NCBI RefSeq assembly: GCF_021379005.1
Contig: NZ_CP075171.1
Span: forward strand, 3,162,001-3,226,000
Length of the DNA: 64,000 nt
Origin: Leptodesmis sichuanensis A121
GTDB lineage: Bacteria; Cyanobacteriota; Cyanobacteriia; Leptolyngbyales; Leptolyngbyaceae
Direction of reading: 5' to 3'
Under the pieces are notes generated by a model. That model saw only the letters and a list, made by a program, of their open reading frames with translations. It was not told the origin of the DNA and did not search any database. Within the stretch, counting starts at the first letter, position 1. Each line of letters begins with the position of its first letter. The position numbers and the translations under genes were made by a program. This document shows, piece by piece, positions 45,087 to 54,363 of this stretch.

Positions 45087-46021
45087 GCTTTACATTTTGA
45101 CATACTTGTTTGCCATGCAGTGGGGGGAACTGAAACCTTTGCTTCTTGCATAAACCTGGAGGTCAACGGAGGAGTATAGACCTGAATTGACAGTCCTTCT
45201 CTGGCCATCAGTCCACTGGGAAAGGCTTGGCTGACCTGCATCCCAATCTGATCCAGGTATTCATCGTCGTGGAGCGGATCGTGATGGAAAATGACCAGGG
45301 TTTTTACGCCTGCGGCTCTAGCGATTTTAACCGCTTCTTGCCAGGTAGAATGGCCCCACCCAATCTTGCTAGCTGTTTCTGAGTAGTACTCTTCATCGGA
45401 ATAGGTTGCGTCATAAATCAGCACATCCGCCTGATCCGCCAGTTTCAAGACGTGCTCATCCAGGCGATCGAGAAAATGCTCGGTATCGGTCACATAAGCG
45501 GCGGAGTATCCCCGCCAGTTTACCCGATAGCCGATCGCCTGACCAGGGTGATTGAGGGGAGCATTTTCCACACAAACATCCCCAATTTGAATTGGCACTC
45601 CGATCTCGACATCAATAAACTTCAGATCCGCTCCCATGACCTGCAAGGGAACTGGAAAGTTGGGATGCTTCATTTGATCCGTCAATCGCTGTTCAATGGT
45701 AGAGCCATCAGGGGCGATCGCGCCGTAAATGGAAAAATGATTGCCTTTAATGAAAGCAGGCGTAAAAAACGGAAAGCCCTGAATATGATCCCAGTGGGAG
45801 TGGGTAAAAAACAGGTGCCCTTCTACAGGCATTTGGGAGAGCAGCGACTGACCCAACACGCGAATTCCCGTGCCCCCATCAAAGATCAGTCGTTTCCCTC
45901 CAACCAGCATTTCCACACAGGGTGTATTACCGCCATAGCGAACAGTTCCTGTTCCAGGGCTGGCAATACTTCCTCGAACCCCCCAGAAGTTGATAACAAA
46001 GTGTTCTAATAAACCGGACAT
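45077..46021 (-). CDS. MBL-fold metallo-hydrolase (class II PDE/ RNase Z-like)
   Basis: A 314-residue metallo-beta-lactamase fold protein. NFWGVRGSIASPGTGTVRYG and GGNTPCVEM are typical of a bacterial branch often found near response regulators and annotated as cAMP-PDE-like. The metal motif is THSHWDHIQGFPFF; further ligands come from NHPGQAIGYRV, YVTDTEH and GWGHSTWQEAVKIA, then HHDP. ATG 46021 (MSGLLEHF) is preferred over 46048. It overlaps ribF by 10 bp. Substrate unknown. Confidence 0.85.
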   Translation of the reverse strand: MSGLLEHFVINFWGVRGSIASPGTGTVRYGGNTPCVEMLVGGKRLIFDGGTGIRVLGQSLLSQMPVEGHLFFTHSHWDHIQGFPFFTPAFIKGNHFSIYGAIAPDGSTIEQRLTDQMKHPNFPVPLQVMGADLKFIDVEIGVPIQIGDVCVENAPLNHPGQAIGYRVNWRGYSAAYVTDTEHFLDRLDEHVLKLADQADVLIYDATYSDEEYYSETASKIGWGHSTWQEAVKIARAAGVKTLVIFHHDPLHDDEYLDQIGMQVSQAFPSGLMAREGLSIQVYTPPLTSRFMQEAKVSVPPTAWQTSMSKCKACE

Positions 46022-46048
46022 GAAGATCTCTCGCAGACTGTAACCCAA

Positions 46049-46368
46049 TTTCCAAGCTCACCCTTCTGAGGTGGAGAGATAAACTAGGGCCAACCAGGAA
46101 CCTGATGTTTCCTGTGAGAAACAACTCGCTCCTGGATTTAGACAAGGTTTATCTTGAGTGTGTTGATGCTCAGGGAGCAAAATCTATACCACCCCTCTCT
46201 GGAGCATAAAGAAATTTTTTGACTTGGCAGTGACCGAGATCTCAAGCCTAAGGTGATTTAGTGCACATGAGAGCAGTCGTTGATCTGGGATTTCACTGGG
46301 ACACTGGTTTCCTGACAAATCGGAGATGGGGGCACTTTATTAAAGTACCCATTTTTCATTCTTGATAC
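46049..46368 (+). other. Intergenic region with orphan plus-strand hairpin
   Basis: A 320 bp gap between surE and the MBL gene, both read leftward. No protein gene is visible. It ends with a plus-strand terminator-like hairpin (46330-46356). GAGAGCAGTCGTT near 46270 also occurs in the interspersed repeat copy A, but the rest does not align. A short plus-strand RNA is possible. Confidence 0.4.
46330..46356 (+). terminator. Intrinsic terminator-like hairpin on the plus strand, without an obvious gene
   Basis: GGG-C-ACTTT, loop ATT, AAAGT-A-CCC (46330-46350) forms an 8 bp stem with one mismatch, followed by a T5 tract (46352-46356). The T-tract is on the plus strand, yet both flanking genes are on the minus strand. 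It may end a small RNA or an antisense transcript. Confidence 0.5.
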
Positions 46369-47184
46369 TTAATGTAAGTTATTTGATTGGTAATTCTTGG
46401 GAAAGTCCAATGCTAAGTTCTTGAACATGGCCAGACTGCTGGCACAGGTGAGGTTATATTGCAGAGGGGTAATGGTGATGTAATTATTGCGAATTGCCTG
46501 TACGTCGGTAGGAGCCTGATCTGCTAAGTAACCTGACTCCTCAACGTCCTCCAATAATTCGCCCGCTAACCAATAATAGGTTTTGCCACGGGGGTCAATC
46601 CGTTTTTCAAATACATCAATATATCGCCGGATGCCCTGACGAGTGATGGCAACTCCCGCGATCGCCTCCGCAGCCACTGCAGGCACATTCACATTCAGCA
46701 GAATTTCTGGTAGGGGATGTTTCTCTAGCTTGGCTACTAAAGATTGAGCAAAAGCCGCTGCAGGGCCAAAGTCTTGAGAGGTAAAACTGGTCAAACTTAA
46801 GGCAATGCTGGGAATCCCTTCAACCACACCCTCCATCGCGGCGGATACAGTGCCTGAATACAGCACATCCGTACCTAAATTGGAGCCATGATTGATGCCA
46901 GAAAGAACCAGATCAGGTTTGTCCTCTAACAAAGCCCACAGCGCTAACTTCACGCAATCGGCTGGAGTTCCAGAGCAGGCCCAAGCTTTTACAGTAGGGT
47001 GAAACACGGACTCTACGACTTCTGCACGAATCGGTTGGTGCAGGGTTAAGCCGTGTCCGGTGGCCGATCGCTCGCGATCGGGGCACACTACACTCACTTC
47101 ATGTCCGGCTGCCGCGAGTTGGTTGGCCAAAGACCGGATGCCTAACGCAAAAATGCCATCGTCATTACTAATCAGTAGTCTCAT
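46369..47184 (-). CDS. surE: 5'/3'-nucleotidase SurE
   Basis: SurE dephosphorylates nucleoside monophosphates. The N-terminus [20 protein letters not shown] holds the Asp-Asp metal pair; [49 protein letters not shown] and AAMEG are the other signature blocks. The 271-residue protein has a normal length. It is transcribed away from pheS, with the start regions 145 bp apart, and lies upstream of the MBL-ribF genes on the same strand. Confidence 0.94.
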   Translation of the reverse strand: MRLLISNDDGIFALGIRSLANQLAAAGHEVSVVCPDRERSATGHGLTLHQPIRAEVVESVFHPTVKAWACSGTPADCVKLALWALLEDKPDLVLSGINHGSNLGTDVLYSGTVSAAMEGVVEGIPSIALSLTSFTSQDFGPAAAFAQSLVAKLEKHPLPEILLNVNVPAVAAEAIAGVAITRQGIRRYIDVFEKRIDPRGKTYYWLAGELLEDVEESGYLADQAPTDVQAIRNNYITITPLQYNLTCASSLAMFKNLALDFPKNYQSNNLH

Positions 47185-47329
47185 TGCTGGAAGGGTTCCG
47201 TCAGGTAAAGTATCTTCGTCCAGGGTATACAGTGCAAACTCTACGATTTTCCCTAATTTCGCCCCCTGTCGTCGCAGAAGACCTCTCCAACCTCTACTAA
47301 ACTGGTAGGGTAGACCTCTTAACCTTTCT

Positions 47330-48331
47330 ATGACTGTTCAGTCTGCCGATTTAGAAGCTCAACTTGATGCTATTCGCCTGGAAGCCCAGCAAGCGTTAGC
47401 CGCAGCAGATTCCCTGGAGCAATTAGAACAACTGCGCGTGAAATATTTGGGCAAAAAAGGGCCAATTCCCCAGGTGTTGGGCAGCATGGGGAAATTGGAG
47501 GCCAGCGATCGTCCTCGAATTGGGGCGCGGGCCAATGAAGTGAAAGATGCGATTCAGTCTGACCTGGAGCAACGTCGCACTGCGTTACAAACGGCTCAAT
47601 TGCAGGCCCAACTGGAATCTGAAACCCTGGATGTCACTATGCCGGGAGTATACCGTCCCCAGGGGCGCATTCATCCCCTGAACGGCATGATGGATCGGGT
47701 GATCGATATCTTTGTGGGATTGGGTTACACGGTGGCGGAAGGCCCAGAGATGGAGACAGACTACTATAACTTTGAGGCGTTGAACTTCTTGCCCGACCAT
47801 CCAGCAAGAGATATGCAGGATACGCTTTATCTGCCCGATGGCAATATTCTGCGGACTCATACCTCTTCGGTGCAAATTCGGTATATGGAGGCCAACGAAC
47901 CCCCTGTACGAATTGTCATGCCAGGTCGGTGTTACCGTCGGGATACGGTAGATGCCACCCATACAGCGGTGTTCCACCAAATTGAGTTTCTGGCGATCGA
48001 TGAGGGTTTAACCTTCACCGATCTCAAAGGGACGATTCGGATGTTCCTGGAACAATTATTCGGGGAAGTGCCAATTCGGATGCGGCCCAGTTTCTTTCCC
48101 TTCACGGAACCTTCGGCAGAAGTCGATTTGCAGTGGAAAGGACGCTGGCTGGAAATTATGGGCTGCGGCATGGTTGATCCTAACGTCCTGAAGGCAGTTG
48201 GGTATGACCCGGAAGTTTACACTGGGTTTGCGGGTGGACTGGGTGTTGAACGATTGGCTGCTGTATTACACCAAATCGACGATATTCGTCGCTTGTACAC
48301 CAGCGATTTACGCTTCCTGCGCCAGTTTTAG
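47330..48331 (+). CDS. pheS: Phenylalanine-tRNA ligase alpha subunit
   Basis: PheS is the catalytic subunit of the (alpha-beta)2 enzyme charging tRNA-Phe. The N-terminal coiled coil ([20 protein letters not shown]) is followed by the class II core: motif 1 region [20 protein letters not shown], motif 2 region [19 protein letters not shown], and motif 3 [20 protein letters not shown]. The Phe-binding [10 protein letters not shown] is intact. Length 333 residues is normal. pheT is not adjacent, as is usual in cyanobacteria. A strong terminator follows 12 bp after the stop. Confidence 0.96.
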   Translation: MTVQSADLEAQLDAIRLEAQQALAAADSLEQLEQLRVKYLGKKGPIPQVLGSMGKLEASDRPRIGARANEVKDAIQSDLEQRRTALQTAQLQAQLESETLDVTMPGVYRPQGRIHPLNGMMDRVIDIFVGLGYTVAEGPEMETDYYNFEALNFLPDHPARDMQDTLYLPDGNILRTHTSSVQIRYMEANEPPVRIVMPGRCYRRDTVDATHTAVFHQIEFLAIDEGLTFTDLKGTIRMFLEQLFGEVPIRMRPSFFPFTEPSAEVDLQWKGRWLEIMGCGMVDPNVLKAVGYDPEVYTGFAGGLGVERLAAVLHQIDDIRRLYTSDLRFLRQF

Positions 48332-48342
48332 ACCCACTTAAA

Positions 48343-48371
48343 AAAAGGTAGAAGGGCCGCTTCTACCTTTT
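48343..48371. terminator. Bidirectional intrinsic terminator between pheS and a small gene
   Basis: AAAAGGTAGAAG (48343-48354), loop GGCCG, CTTCTACCTTTT (48360-48371) form a perfect 12 bp stem with an A-tract before and a T-tract after, so it can end pheS on the plus strand and the 68-codon gene on the minus strand. Confidence 0.9.
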
Positions 48372-48374
48372 CTC

Positions 48375-48581
48375 TTAGTGAGCAGGCTTTTGATGAAGCT
48401 GGGCGCGAGTAGCCATCGCTTGCAACCGTTCTAAAGGATATTCAGCGGCAAAGTTATCCCAGGGTTTTGCCTGACCTGCTGCGTTGTAAACGTACATCAC
48501 ACCGTTAATGATGCGACTAGAAACAACCAGGCCGAGGGCACGAGCCAGGTTAAGAGATTGAGTTATGTCATTAGGGGTCAT
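48375..48581 (-). CDS. Small conserved-looking hypothetical protein
   Basis: A 68-residue protein, MTPNDITQSLNLARALGLVV and so on, with a helical first half, a beta-rich middle (SRIINGVMYVYNAAGQAKPW) and a basic C-terminal helix (LERLQAMATRAQL). No signal, helix or known motif. A clean reading frame, a plausible start and the bidirectional terminator at its end argue for a real gene. Its family is not recognised. Confidence 0.65.
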   Translation of the reverse strand: MTPNDITQSLNLARALGLVVSSRIINGVMYVYNAAGQAKPWDNFAAEYPLERLQAMATRAQLHQKPAH

Positions 48582-48945
48582 TGGTTTAACAGAAGAATCC
48601 AGCTATGGAGTTGAACTTTAAGGATTTGTGAAATTAAATTTATGAGAACTCTAACGCATCTGTATGAAACTGCTGCTAAGTTTTGTTACAGACATTAATA
48701 GTTCAAAATCCAAAATCCAAAATGCTACGGCTGAGTCCTCTGGAGATAGCAAAGAACGTGGTTGAGGTGCCTCCCCAGACTGCTATCGTAAACAAAAGTT
48801 CAAGGCATACTAGATAAAGAGCTATTGTGAATCTAAACCAAGTTCAGCGAGGGAACGGTCGGTGTCCGATCAGAGAAACTCCGGTTTTGGACTTGGGCAA
48901 GGTTTAATATGGCTCAAGTCCTAACTTCCCAAACTGCAAGGATCT
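48582..48945 (+). other. Intergenic region with repeat copy C
   Basis: A 364 bp divergent gap. It contains heptamer filler (CAAAATCCAAAATCCAAAATG near 48704-48724) and the third copy of the interspersed repeat (48834-48907), which ends 38 bp before the start of the DUF3172 gene and so must lie in or near its promoter. No gene is seen. Confidence 0.55.
48834..48907. repeat. 73-74 bp interspersed repeat, copy C
   Basis: It reads TAAACCAAGTTCAGCGAGGG at the start and TGGACTTGGGCAAGGTTTAA at the end, colinear with copies A and B. Here it sits directly upstream of a gene rather than between convergent genes. Confidence 0.85.
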
Positions 48946-49581
48946 ATGGCAAAACGTCGTCCCCGATCTCCGGGCTATAGCAACAGTTACGATCGTGACT
49001 ACGATCGCAATTTTGATGACTATGGGCCTGCTGAGGAAAAGTCCAGCCCTCAACCCTCTGTCCAACAACCCCGTAAATCCTTCCTGGCATCCCTGTTTAA
49101 TGCCACGACAATTTTTGTCCTGGCAGGCGTGTTCATTCTTGGGATTGGGGTTGGCATGGCCTTTGCTTCAATGGGTAGTCTGGGTGCGAATACGGGTGGT
49201 ACCAAAATTGTGACTCAGTACGAGTTGGACAATAAAGCGCCCAATTCCGATCTCTGTGTGCAGTTTGGAGCCAGTGCGATCGTCACGGATATGCGGGTAT
49301 TCGTGACCCTCAATCCCCTTAACTTCTTTGTGTCCCAACCTGTTTCTCAACCCGGTTGCGTGTTGCGGAACAACAACTGGTCAATTCTGGAACAACGAGG
49401 ATTAGTGAACCAGGAGCAGGTTCGCAGTTGTAAGCAGCGAATGAATACCTTTGGCTTTACCAGATCCTTAGAGGATAATCCCCAAATCGATTGCATTTAT
49501 CAGAATGATGTCGCCAAGAATCTGTTCTTGGATAAAGGCCCAACAGGTCGGGCTGGCGAATCAGAAAACAACCGATTCTAG
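48946..49581 (+). CDS. DUF3172 family membrane protein
   Basis: A 211-residue protein with a charged, Tyr/Asp-rich N-terminus (SYDRDYDRNFDDYGPAEE), one membrane helix (about 53-75, ATTIFVLAGVFILGIGVGMA) and a soluble C-terminal domain (LDNKAPNSDLCVQFGASAIV, FVTLNPLNFFVSQPVSQPG) with four or so cysteines. This matches cyanobacteria-specific DUF3172; function unknown, thylakoid location possible. AAGG precedes the ATG. A terminator follows at 49605. Confidence 0.8.
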   Translation: MAKRRPRSPGYSNSYDRDYDRNFDDYGPAEEKSSPQPSVQQPRKSFLASLFNATTIFVLAGVFILGIGVGMAFASMGSLGANTGGTKIVTQYELDNKAPNSDLCVQFGASAIVTDMRVFVTLNPLNFFVSQPVSQPGCVLRNNNWSILEQRGLVNQEQVRSCKQRMNTFGFTRSLEDNPQIDCIYQNDVAKNLFLDKGPTGRAGESENNRF

Positions 49582-49604
49582 AATTGCACCCCACATCTTG
49601 AAAA

Positions 49605-49647
49605 AGGGTGGACCAACTGGAGAGTAACCAGTTATCTACCCTGTTTT
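49605..49647 (+). terminator. Stem-loop terminator after DUF3172 gene
   Basis: Outer arms AGGGT/ACCCT and inner arms AACTGG/CCAGTT (49615-49620 and 49628-49633) form a two-part stem followed by GTTTTC. It lies 24 bp after the stop codon and faces the convergent AMIN gene. Confidence 0.6.
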
Positions 49648-49727
49648 CATTGATGGCCCGGTAGAAGACGGATGAGAACGTGGAATCCCATCATCCCGTC
49701 ACTCCATCACTTCTCCATCCACAACTC

Positions 49728-52028
49728 CTACTGAATCACCAGATCCTGTTTGACTTGCACCTGAATCACCTGCCCCGGTTGTAAGGTGACTTGTTTAGGG
49801 GAAGCCAGAAATGAGGTTGCCGCTCCAGCCGCCGCACCACCCACCAATCCCAGTCCTGAAAAACTGCTGACAACTCCGCCCAACAGCGCTCCTACCCCAG
49901 AACCGATCGCCATTGAAGTGGTAGACAACTCCCGGTTATTACTTAAGGGATTGGATTCGGCTGCGAGAGGAATAGTTTTCTCACCTACTGCGATCGCCTG
50001 AGCGATAAACTTACTGCCACTGCCATTGGTATCAAACCGACCCAGGACATAAGTGCCTTGAGGAAAAATTATGTTTCCCGCTGCGTCTCGCACTTCAGTT
50101 TGCAGCAATAGTACCTCCTGTAAAGGTGGCCCAGCGGGGAGTTTTAAGGAGGTAGTTCCTGGATACACCAAATTTAAGGTTGCTCCCAGGGGTAGTAGAA
50201 CTGATGGATTTGGAGATTGAAAGAACGCCTGCTGAACACTGGCAGGTTGAACGGTGGCAGGCTGTGCAGGTTGCGAGGGGGCTGCAGGATAGGTGGGCAC
50301 TCCGCGTGGGAAGGTACTTAAGGCGATCGCTCCTGTAGCCGGTAAGGGTTGCCCAAATTCGACTGTAGATGGCTTGGCTTTGGGCTGAGATGCAGATCCT
50401 TCTGGAGAACTGAAGGTTGGCGTGGATTGCAATGGCACCGAGGGCGCAGAAGCCGGAGGAGCGATCGTGGGTGATGGCCGGGAGACAACAGGAGCCTGTC
50501 TTGGAGGAACAGCCTGACTGGCATTGGGAGCCAGAGGAGGAACTGTTACTAAAGGAGTCTGATTGGCTGGAAGACTGGGAATTGAGGAGGTCGGTAATCC
50601 CTCTGCTCCTGGAAGCGTGCTGGCCGCTGGAACAGGGATCCCGATTGAGGTAGGTGGTATCCCTCCCTGCATCATAGGTGCCGGGAGAGGGGTGGACTGG
50701 GGAGCAGGCGCACCCGGCAGGGGAGTCAAAGGAGGAAGTTGTACCTGGGGAGGCAAGGGGGTTGTGGCCTGGGCAACAGCAGTCAGGGATGGAGTAGCGT
50801 TTCCAGAGGGCACTGAACCAGATTGGGGATTGCTCAATGGTGGAACGCTGATGGTAGAAGCGGTGTTTGGTAATACCCGAACTGTAGAGGGCATCTCCGT
50901 TGCGAAGGAATTCATGACGGGTGGAGATGCCACGATCGCAGACGGTTTCGCAGGCAGAGAGTTGGTGACAGGCGGTGTAGCCGCAGCAGGAGCCAGAGGC
51001 TTGGCAGCAATTGCGGATGAGCTTGGGGTGATAGGCGGTGTAACCGCAGCAGGAGCTAGAGGCTTGCCGGTAATCGTAGATGGGCTTGGGGTTGCTGTTG
51101 GGATGCCTGACAGGGGGGGCGGGACGGAAATTTTAATGGCGTTACGAGTATCGATCGCCAGTTCCGCAGGGGATGAATTGGGCGGTGGCGGTGTTTTTGA
51201 GGCAGGTGATAGTGCCTGACCCAATTGAGAGGTATCTGGATCCTTCAAGCCGTCATCTGAACCAATGGGGATCGGAGTTGGGGGAGGAAGGATTTTTTCC
51301 GCCTTGACCACCTGAGCAGGAACCGATTTTTCGGGCTGTACGCGATTCCCTATTGCTAGAACAGGCTCCGAACTTATGGGAGGCACCTGAACGGGAGCAG
51401 GACTTTCAACGGCGAAGGGGGCAGAAGGTAAGGGATGAGAATGCTCATTCGAGGGGAGCGGGGCAACCGATTGAGTTGGGGGAGGAGGTTCTGAAACCAC
51501 AGCGGGGGTGGGGGCAGGAGCCGGGATTTTGCCAGAGGGCTGAATTGGCGATGCCTGAGCAATCAGGGGATGGAGTACCCAGCGGGAGGTTTCGGTGGAG
51601 TGATTGGCTTTCTCTAACTTGACTTGCCCCGGAGCCAATTCCACATCTGGGGACAGTTCCATCACAATGCGCGTTAATCCGGGTTGAAATTGAGAAACTC
51701 GGATTTGACGAACTACACCAGAGTAGGTGGCTTGAGATTTGACGGCACCAACGGCGGTATCGGGTAAATCCAGAACAATGCGGGCAGGCTGCGCCATCAA
51801 GAAATACCGGGGAGTGGTTCCTTGATCTACGGTGACTTCCAGGCGGTTGGTGGTGGGATCATAATGCCACTGAGTCAGGGATGCGGCCTGAACCGTCAGC
51901 GGAAACAGCGCGATCGCTCCAGATACCAGGGTTCCCATCACCCCCAACGGCAGCCAAAATTTCGACTCACTAGCGGCAGAGGAGGAGTGACAACCTAGAT
52001 GGGGAGAATTGTTTTGAGAGTTTTTCAT
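49728..52028 (-). CDS. AMIN domain protein with Pro-rich spacer and VirB10/TrbI-like C-terminus
   Basis: A 766-residue envelope protein. Residues about 20-48 form a signal or anchor helix (LPLGVMGTLVSGAIALFPLT). An AMIN domain follows (about 50-150; LEVTVDQGTTPRYFLMAQPA, RIVLDLPDTAVG, QPGLTRIVMEL), a module that binds peptidoglycan or secretion/pilus proteins. Residues about 160-590 are extremely Pro/Ala/Ser/Thr-rich. The C-terminus (about 610-766) contains PAGPPLQEVLLLQTEVRDAA, IIFPQGTYVLGRFDTNGSG and a Gly-rich hydrophobic hairpin (GVGALLGGVVSSFSGLGLVG) reminiscent of VirB10/TrbI outer-membrane barrels. It could span the periplasm; no secretion system genes are adjacent. Confidence 0.75.
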   Translation of the reverse strand: MKNSQNNSPHLGCHSSSAASESKFWLPLGVMGTLVSGAIALFPLTVQAASLTQWHYDPTTNRLEVTVDQGTTPRYFLMAQPARIVLDLPDTAVGAVKSQATYSGVVRQIRVSQFQPGLTRIVMELSPDVELAPGQVKLEKANHSTETSRWVLHPLIAQASPIQPSGKIPAPAPTPAVVSEPPPPTQSVAPLPSNEHSHPLPSAPFAVESPAPVQVPPISSEPVLAIGNRVQPEKSVPAQVVKAEKILPPPTPIPIGSDDGLKDPDTSQLGQALSPASKTPPPPNSSPAELAIDTRNAIKISVPPPLSGIPTATPSPSTITGKPLAPAAVTPPITPSSSAIAAKPLAPAAATPPVTNSLPAKPSAIVASPPVMNSFATEMPSTVRVLPNTASTISVPPLSNPQSGSVPSGNATPSLTAVAQATTPLPPQVQLPPLTPLPGAPAPQSTPLPAPMMQGGIPPTSIGIPVPAASTLPGAEGLPTSSIPSLPANQTPLVTVPPLAPNASQAVPPRQAPVVSRPSPTIAPPASAPSVPLQSTPTFSSPEGSASQPKAKPSTVEFGQPLPATGAIALSTFPRGVPTYPAAPSQPAQPATVQPASVQQAFFQSPNPSVLLPLGATLNLVYPGTTSLKLPAGPPLQEVLLLQTEVRDAAGNIIFPQGTYVLGRFDTNGSGSKFIAQAIAVGEKTIPLAAESNPLSNNRELSTTSMAIGSGVGALLGGVVSSFSGLGLVGGAAAGAATSFLASPKQVTLQPGQVIQVQVKQDLVIQ

Positions 52029-52316
52029 GGCTTCGGGCTGAGCGCATTCACAAATTTGGCGCTAAACTTGGCGCTGGTGACCTGTGATGCTTGAGGAGTG
52101 CTAAAAATCCCTCTAACAAGCCACGCCTGAACGTAAGATGGCAATCACACCACCAGGTATAGCGTATGGATGGATCTATTTACTCGAATTCACGCTAATA
52201 ATGGGGAAAGCTTCAGAAAAATTTACATTCTTCCAACACCACGCCTGATCTTTCACCTCTAATTCGATGCAGACCCACATACATCCCATCTCTCCCAATC
52301 CCCAATCCCCACCTCC

Positions 52317-53165
52317 ATGACTACCTCATCTGTTCTACCCGCCTACCCATTACCCCCTGCCGTTTACATTGTGGGAGCAGGCCCAGGAGATCCTGAATTG
52401 CTGACGGTGAAAGCACAGCGATTACTGACCCAGGCCGATGTAATTGTGCTGGCAGACTCTCTGGTTCCTCAACAGGTTTTAGCTGGAACACGATCGGACG
52501 CTGAAATCATCCGGACAGCCAACAAAGTTTTAGAAGACATCCTACCTATCCTGATCGCACGGGTGAAGGCAGGTAAATCGGTAGTACGGTTGCATTCAGG
52601 TGATCCCAGCTTGTATGGAGCAGTGCAGGAGCAAATGCAAGCGTTATTGGCGGCAGAGATCCCGTTTGAAGTGGTGCCAGGGATCAGTGCATTTCAGGCC
52701 GCGGCGGCAAAACTGCGAGTGGAATTAACAGTGCCGGGATTAGTCCAAACCATCATCCTGACCCGTGTGAGTGGCCGGACTCAAGTGCCTGCAGCAGAAG
52801 AACTGGCATCGCTGGCGGCTCATCAAGCCAGTCTTTGTCTTTACTTGAGTGCCCGTCATGTAGAAGCGGCTCAACAGCAATTAATGCAGCATTATCCAGC
52901 CGCCACTCCCGTTGCCATCTGCTTTCGCCTGGGCTGGCCTGATGAACAAATTTGGCTGGTTCCTCTCGACCAAATGGCTGCTGTGACCGCACGAGAAGAT
53001 CTGATTCGCACGACTCTGTATGTCATTAGTCCAGCGTTAGCTGCCCCGACTGTCCCCAATGCGATCGCCCAGCCAAGCTTCAGCACACCGCAGATTGCTC
53101 AGGCGCGATCGCGACTCTATAACCCAGAGCATGACCATTTGTTCCGTCCTTCCCGTTCATCCTAG
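52317..53165 (+). CDS. cobM: Precorrin-4 C11-methyltransferase
   Basis: CobM/CbiF methylates C-11 of the corrin ring with SAM. VYIVGAGPGDPELLTVKAQR is the SUMT-type start; VIVLADSLVPQQVL is typical of CobM; VRLHSGDPSLYGAVQEQM, EVVPGISAFQAAAAKL and TVPGLVQTIILTRVSGRTQV are the other family blocks. The 282-residue length is slightly above normal because of a short C-terminal tail. The next gene (GvpL/F family) starts 2 bp after the stop, so they are translationally coupled or at least co-transcribed. Confidence 0.93.
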   Translation: MTTSSVLPAYPLPPAVYIVGAGPGDPELLTVKAQRLLTQADVIVLADSLVPQQVLAGTRSDAEIIRTANKVLEDILPILIARVKAGKSVVRLHSGDPSLYGAVQEQMQALLAAEIPFEVVPGISAFQAAAAKLRVELTVPGLVQTIILTRVSGRTQVPAAEELASLAAHQASLCLYLSARHVEAAQQQLMQHYPAATPVAICFRLGWPDEQIWLVPLDQMAAVTAREDLIRTTLYVISPALAAPTVPNAIAQPSFSTPQIAQARSRLYNPEHDHLFRPSRSS

Positions 53166-53167
53166 CC

Positions 53168-53845
53168 ATGCACGCCTACGTTCTGCTGAAAACGCCAACA
53201 GAGCCACTCGTCTTACCAGAGGGGACTGTCGGATGTTTGCAACTTGTGGGAAATGAGTGGCTGTCAGTAGTGGTCGAACCGGATTTATCTTTAGCCGCCT
53301 TGCAGCAGGATGATGCGCTGTTACTGCAGGCGGTTCTAGCGCACGATCGCATCATCCGAGCGTTATTCTGTCAAACTACCGTTCTGCCGCTACGGTTTAC
53401 TAGCTTTTCGCCTATAGACAGCTTGCTGGCCGACTTGCATCAGCACCAGCAGCGCTATTTAGAGATTTTGAACCAGCTTGAAGGCAAAGCGGAGTATACC
53501 GTAACTCTGACACCCATTCAGCAGCCAGAAACTCCTATTTCGCCCAATTTGACTGGAAAAGCTTACTTTTTAGCGCGTAAACAGCAAGTGCAGACTCAGC
53601 ACGCGGAGCGCCAACGGCAAAGAGAAGAGTTGCAGATGATCCTGGCCACAGTCGCTGATTGCTACCCTTACAAGATCGCGACCTTACCAGAAACAGAGTC
53701 CCAACAGATTCACATATTACTTCCCAAAGTTGAGGAAGATACCTTGTGGCAGGTTGCGAGCGCGTTTAATGAAAAATTTCCCCGCTGGCAAATTAACCTG
53801 GGGGAAGCGCTTCCCCCATATCATTTTGTTGATTCAGATAGTTGA
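53168..53845 (+). CDS. GvpL/GvpF family gas vesicle protein
   Basis: A 225-residue GvpL/GvpF-family protein, minor or assembly component of gas vesicles. Diagnostic stretches are LVVGNEWLSVVVEPDLSLAA-like N-terminus, LQAVLAHDRIIRALFCQTTV followed by LPLRF, LEGKAEYTVTLTPI and GKAYFLARKQQVQ. No gvpA, C, N, J or K is nearby; here it follows cobM by 2 bp. Either the other gvp genes are elsewhere, or this is a relic or a repurposed paralogue. Confidence 0.85.
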   Translation: MHAYVLLKTPTEPLVLPEGTVGCLQLVGNEWLSVVVEPDLSLAALQQDDALLLQAVLAHDRIIRALFCQTTVLPLRFTSFSPIDSLLADLHQHQQRYLEILNQLEGKAEYTVTLTPIQQPETPISPNLTGKAYFLARKQQVQTQHAERQRQREELQMILATVADCYPYKIATLPETESQQIHILLPKVEEDTLWQVASAFNEKFPRWQINLGEALPPYHFVDSDS

Positions 53846-53910
53846 GACGATCATCCCTGGCCATTTGCCCTTGTTCTTAGCCAATGACGAATGACTAAGG
53901 ACAACTGCTT

Positions 53911-54363
53911 TTAAGGAACTAGAGGTAGCCTGGAGTTACCTTTTACTCGCTTGCATAACCTTAATTCTGTTCCCTGGCCATTCCATACAACTTGGTCAAA
54001 TACCTGATAGAGAATATACAAACCCCGACCGCATTCATTCTCTTGACAAGCTATATTCTCTTCCAAGCTGGCAGTGTCGCAACTTTCAGGAGGTTTAAAG
54101 CCTGTCCCCTGATCGGAAATCACCCACCAGTATTGGTCAGCCACGACCGAAAAACGCACCAGAACCGTTTTATTGGGATCCAACTTATTGCCATGCTTGG
54201 CGGCGTTAACCAGGGCTTCTTGAAGTCCAAGACGAACCTCTGAACGCCACTGAGGTGGAATCTCAGCAAGCAGTAGATCGAGAATCGGAACCAGATAAAG
54301 CGTGGAAGCAAAGCTAACTGTGTTCCAACTGCGTTTAGCTGGACGGGATGAGACGGCTATCAC
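53911..54363 (-). CDS. RsbW/SpoIIAB-like anti-sigma-type ATP-binding protein
   Basis: A 150-residue stand-alone HATPase_c protein. RSEVRLGLQEALVNAAKHGN is the N-box in its RsbW form, VISDQGTGFKPPES the G1 box, and ENECGRGLYILYQVFDQVVW the G2 region. There is no DHp domain, so it resembles serine-kinase/anti-sigma switch proteins that phosphorylate a partner STAS protein. No partner is adjacent. It is single and divergent from dnaJ's end, with its likely promoter in the 345 bp gap. Confidence 0.85.
   Translation of the reverse strand: MIAVSSRPAKRSWNTVSFASTLYLVPILDLLLAEIPPQWRSEVRLGLQEALVNAAKHGNKLDPNKTVLVRFSVVADQYWWVISDQGTGFKPPESCDTASLEENIACQENECGRGLYILYQVFDQVVWNGQGTELRLCKRVKGNSRLPLVP

Noticed and set aside
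52029-52316. Possible cobalamin riboswitch before cobM
   Set aside because: No B12-box-like conserved core could be found; the 288 bp hold AT-rich DNA and C-rich filler only.
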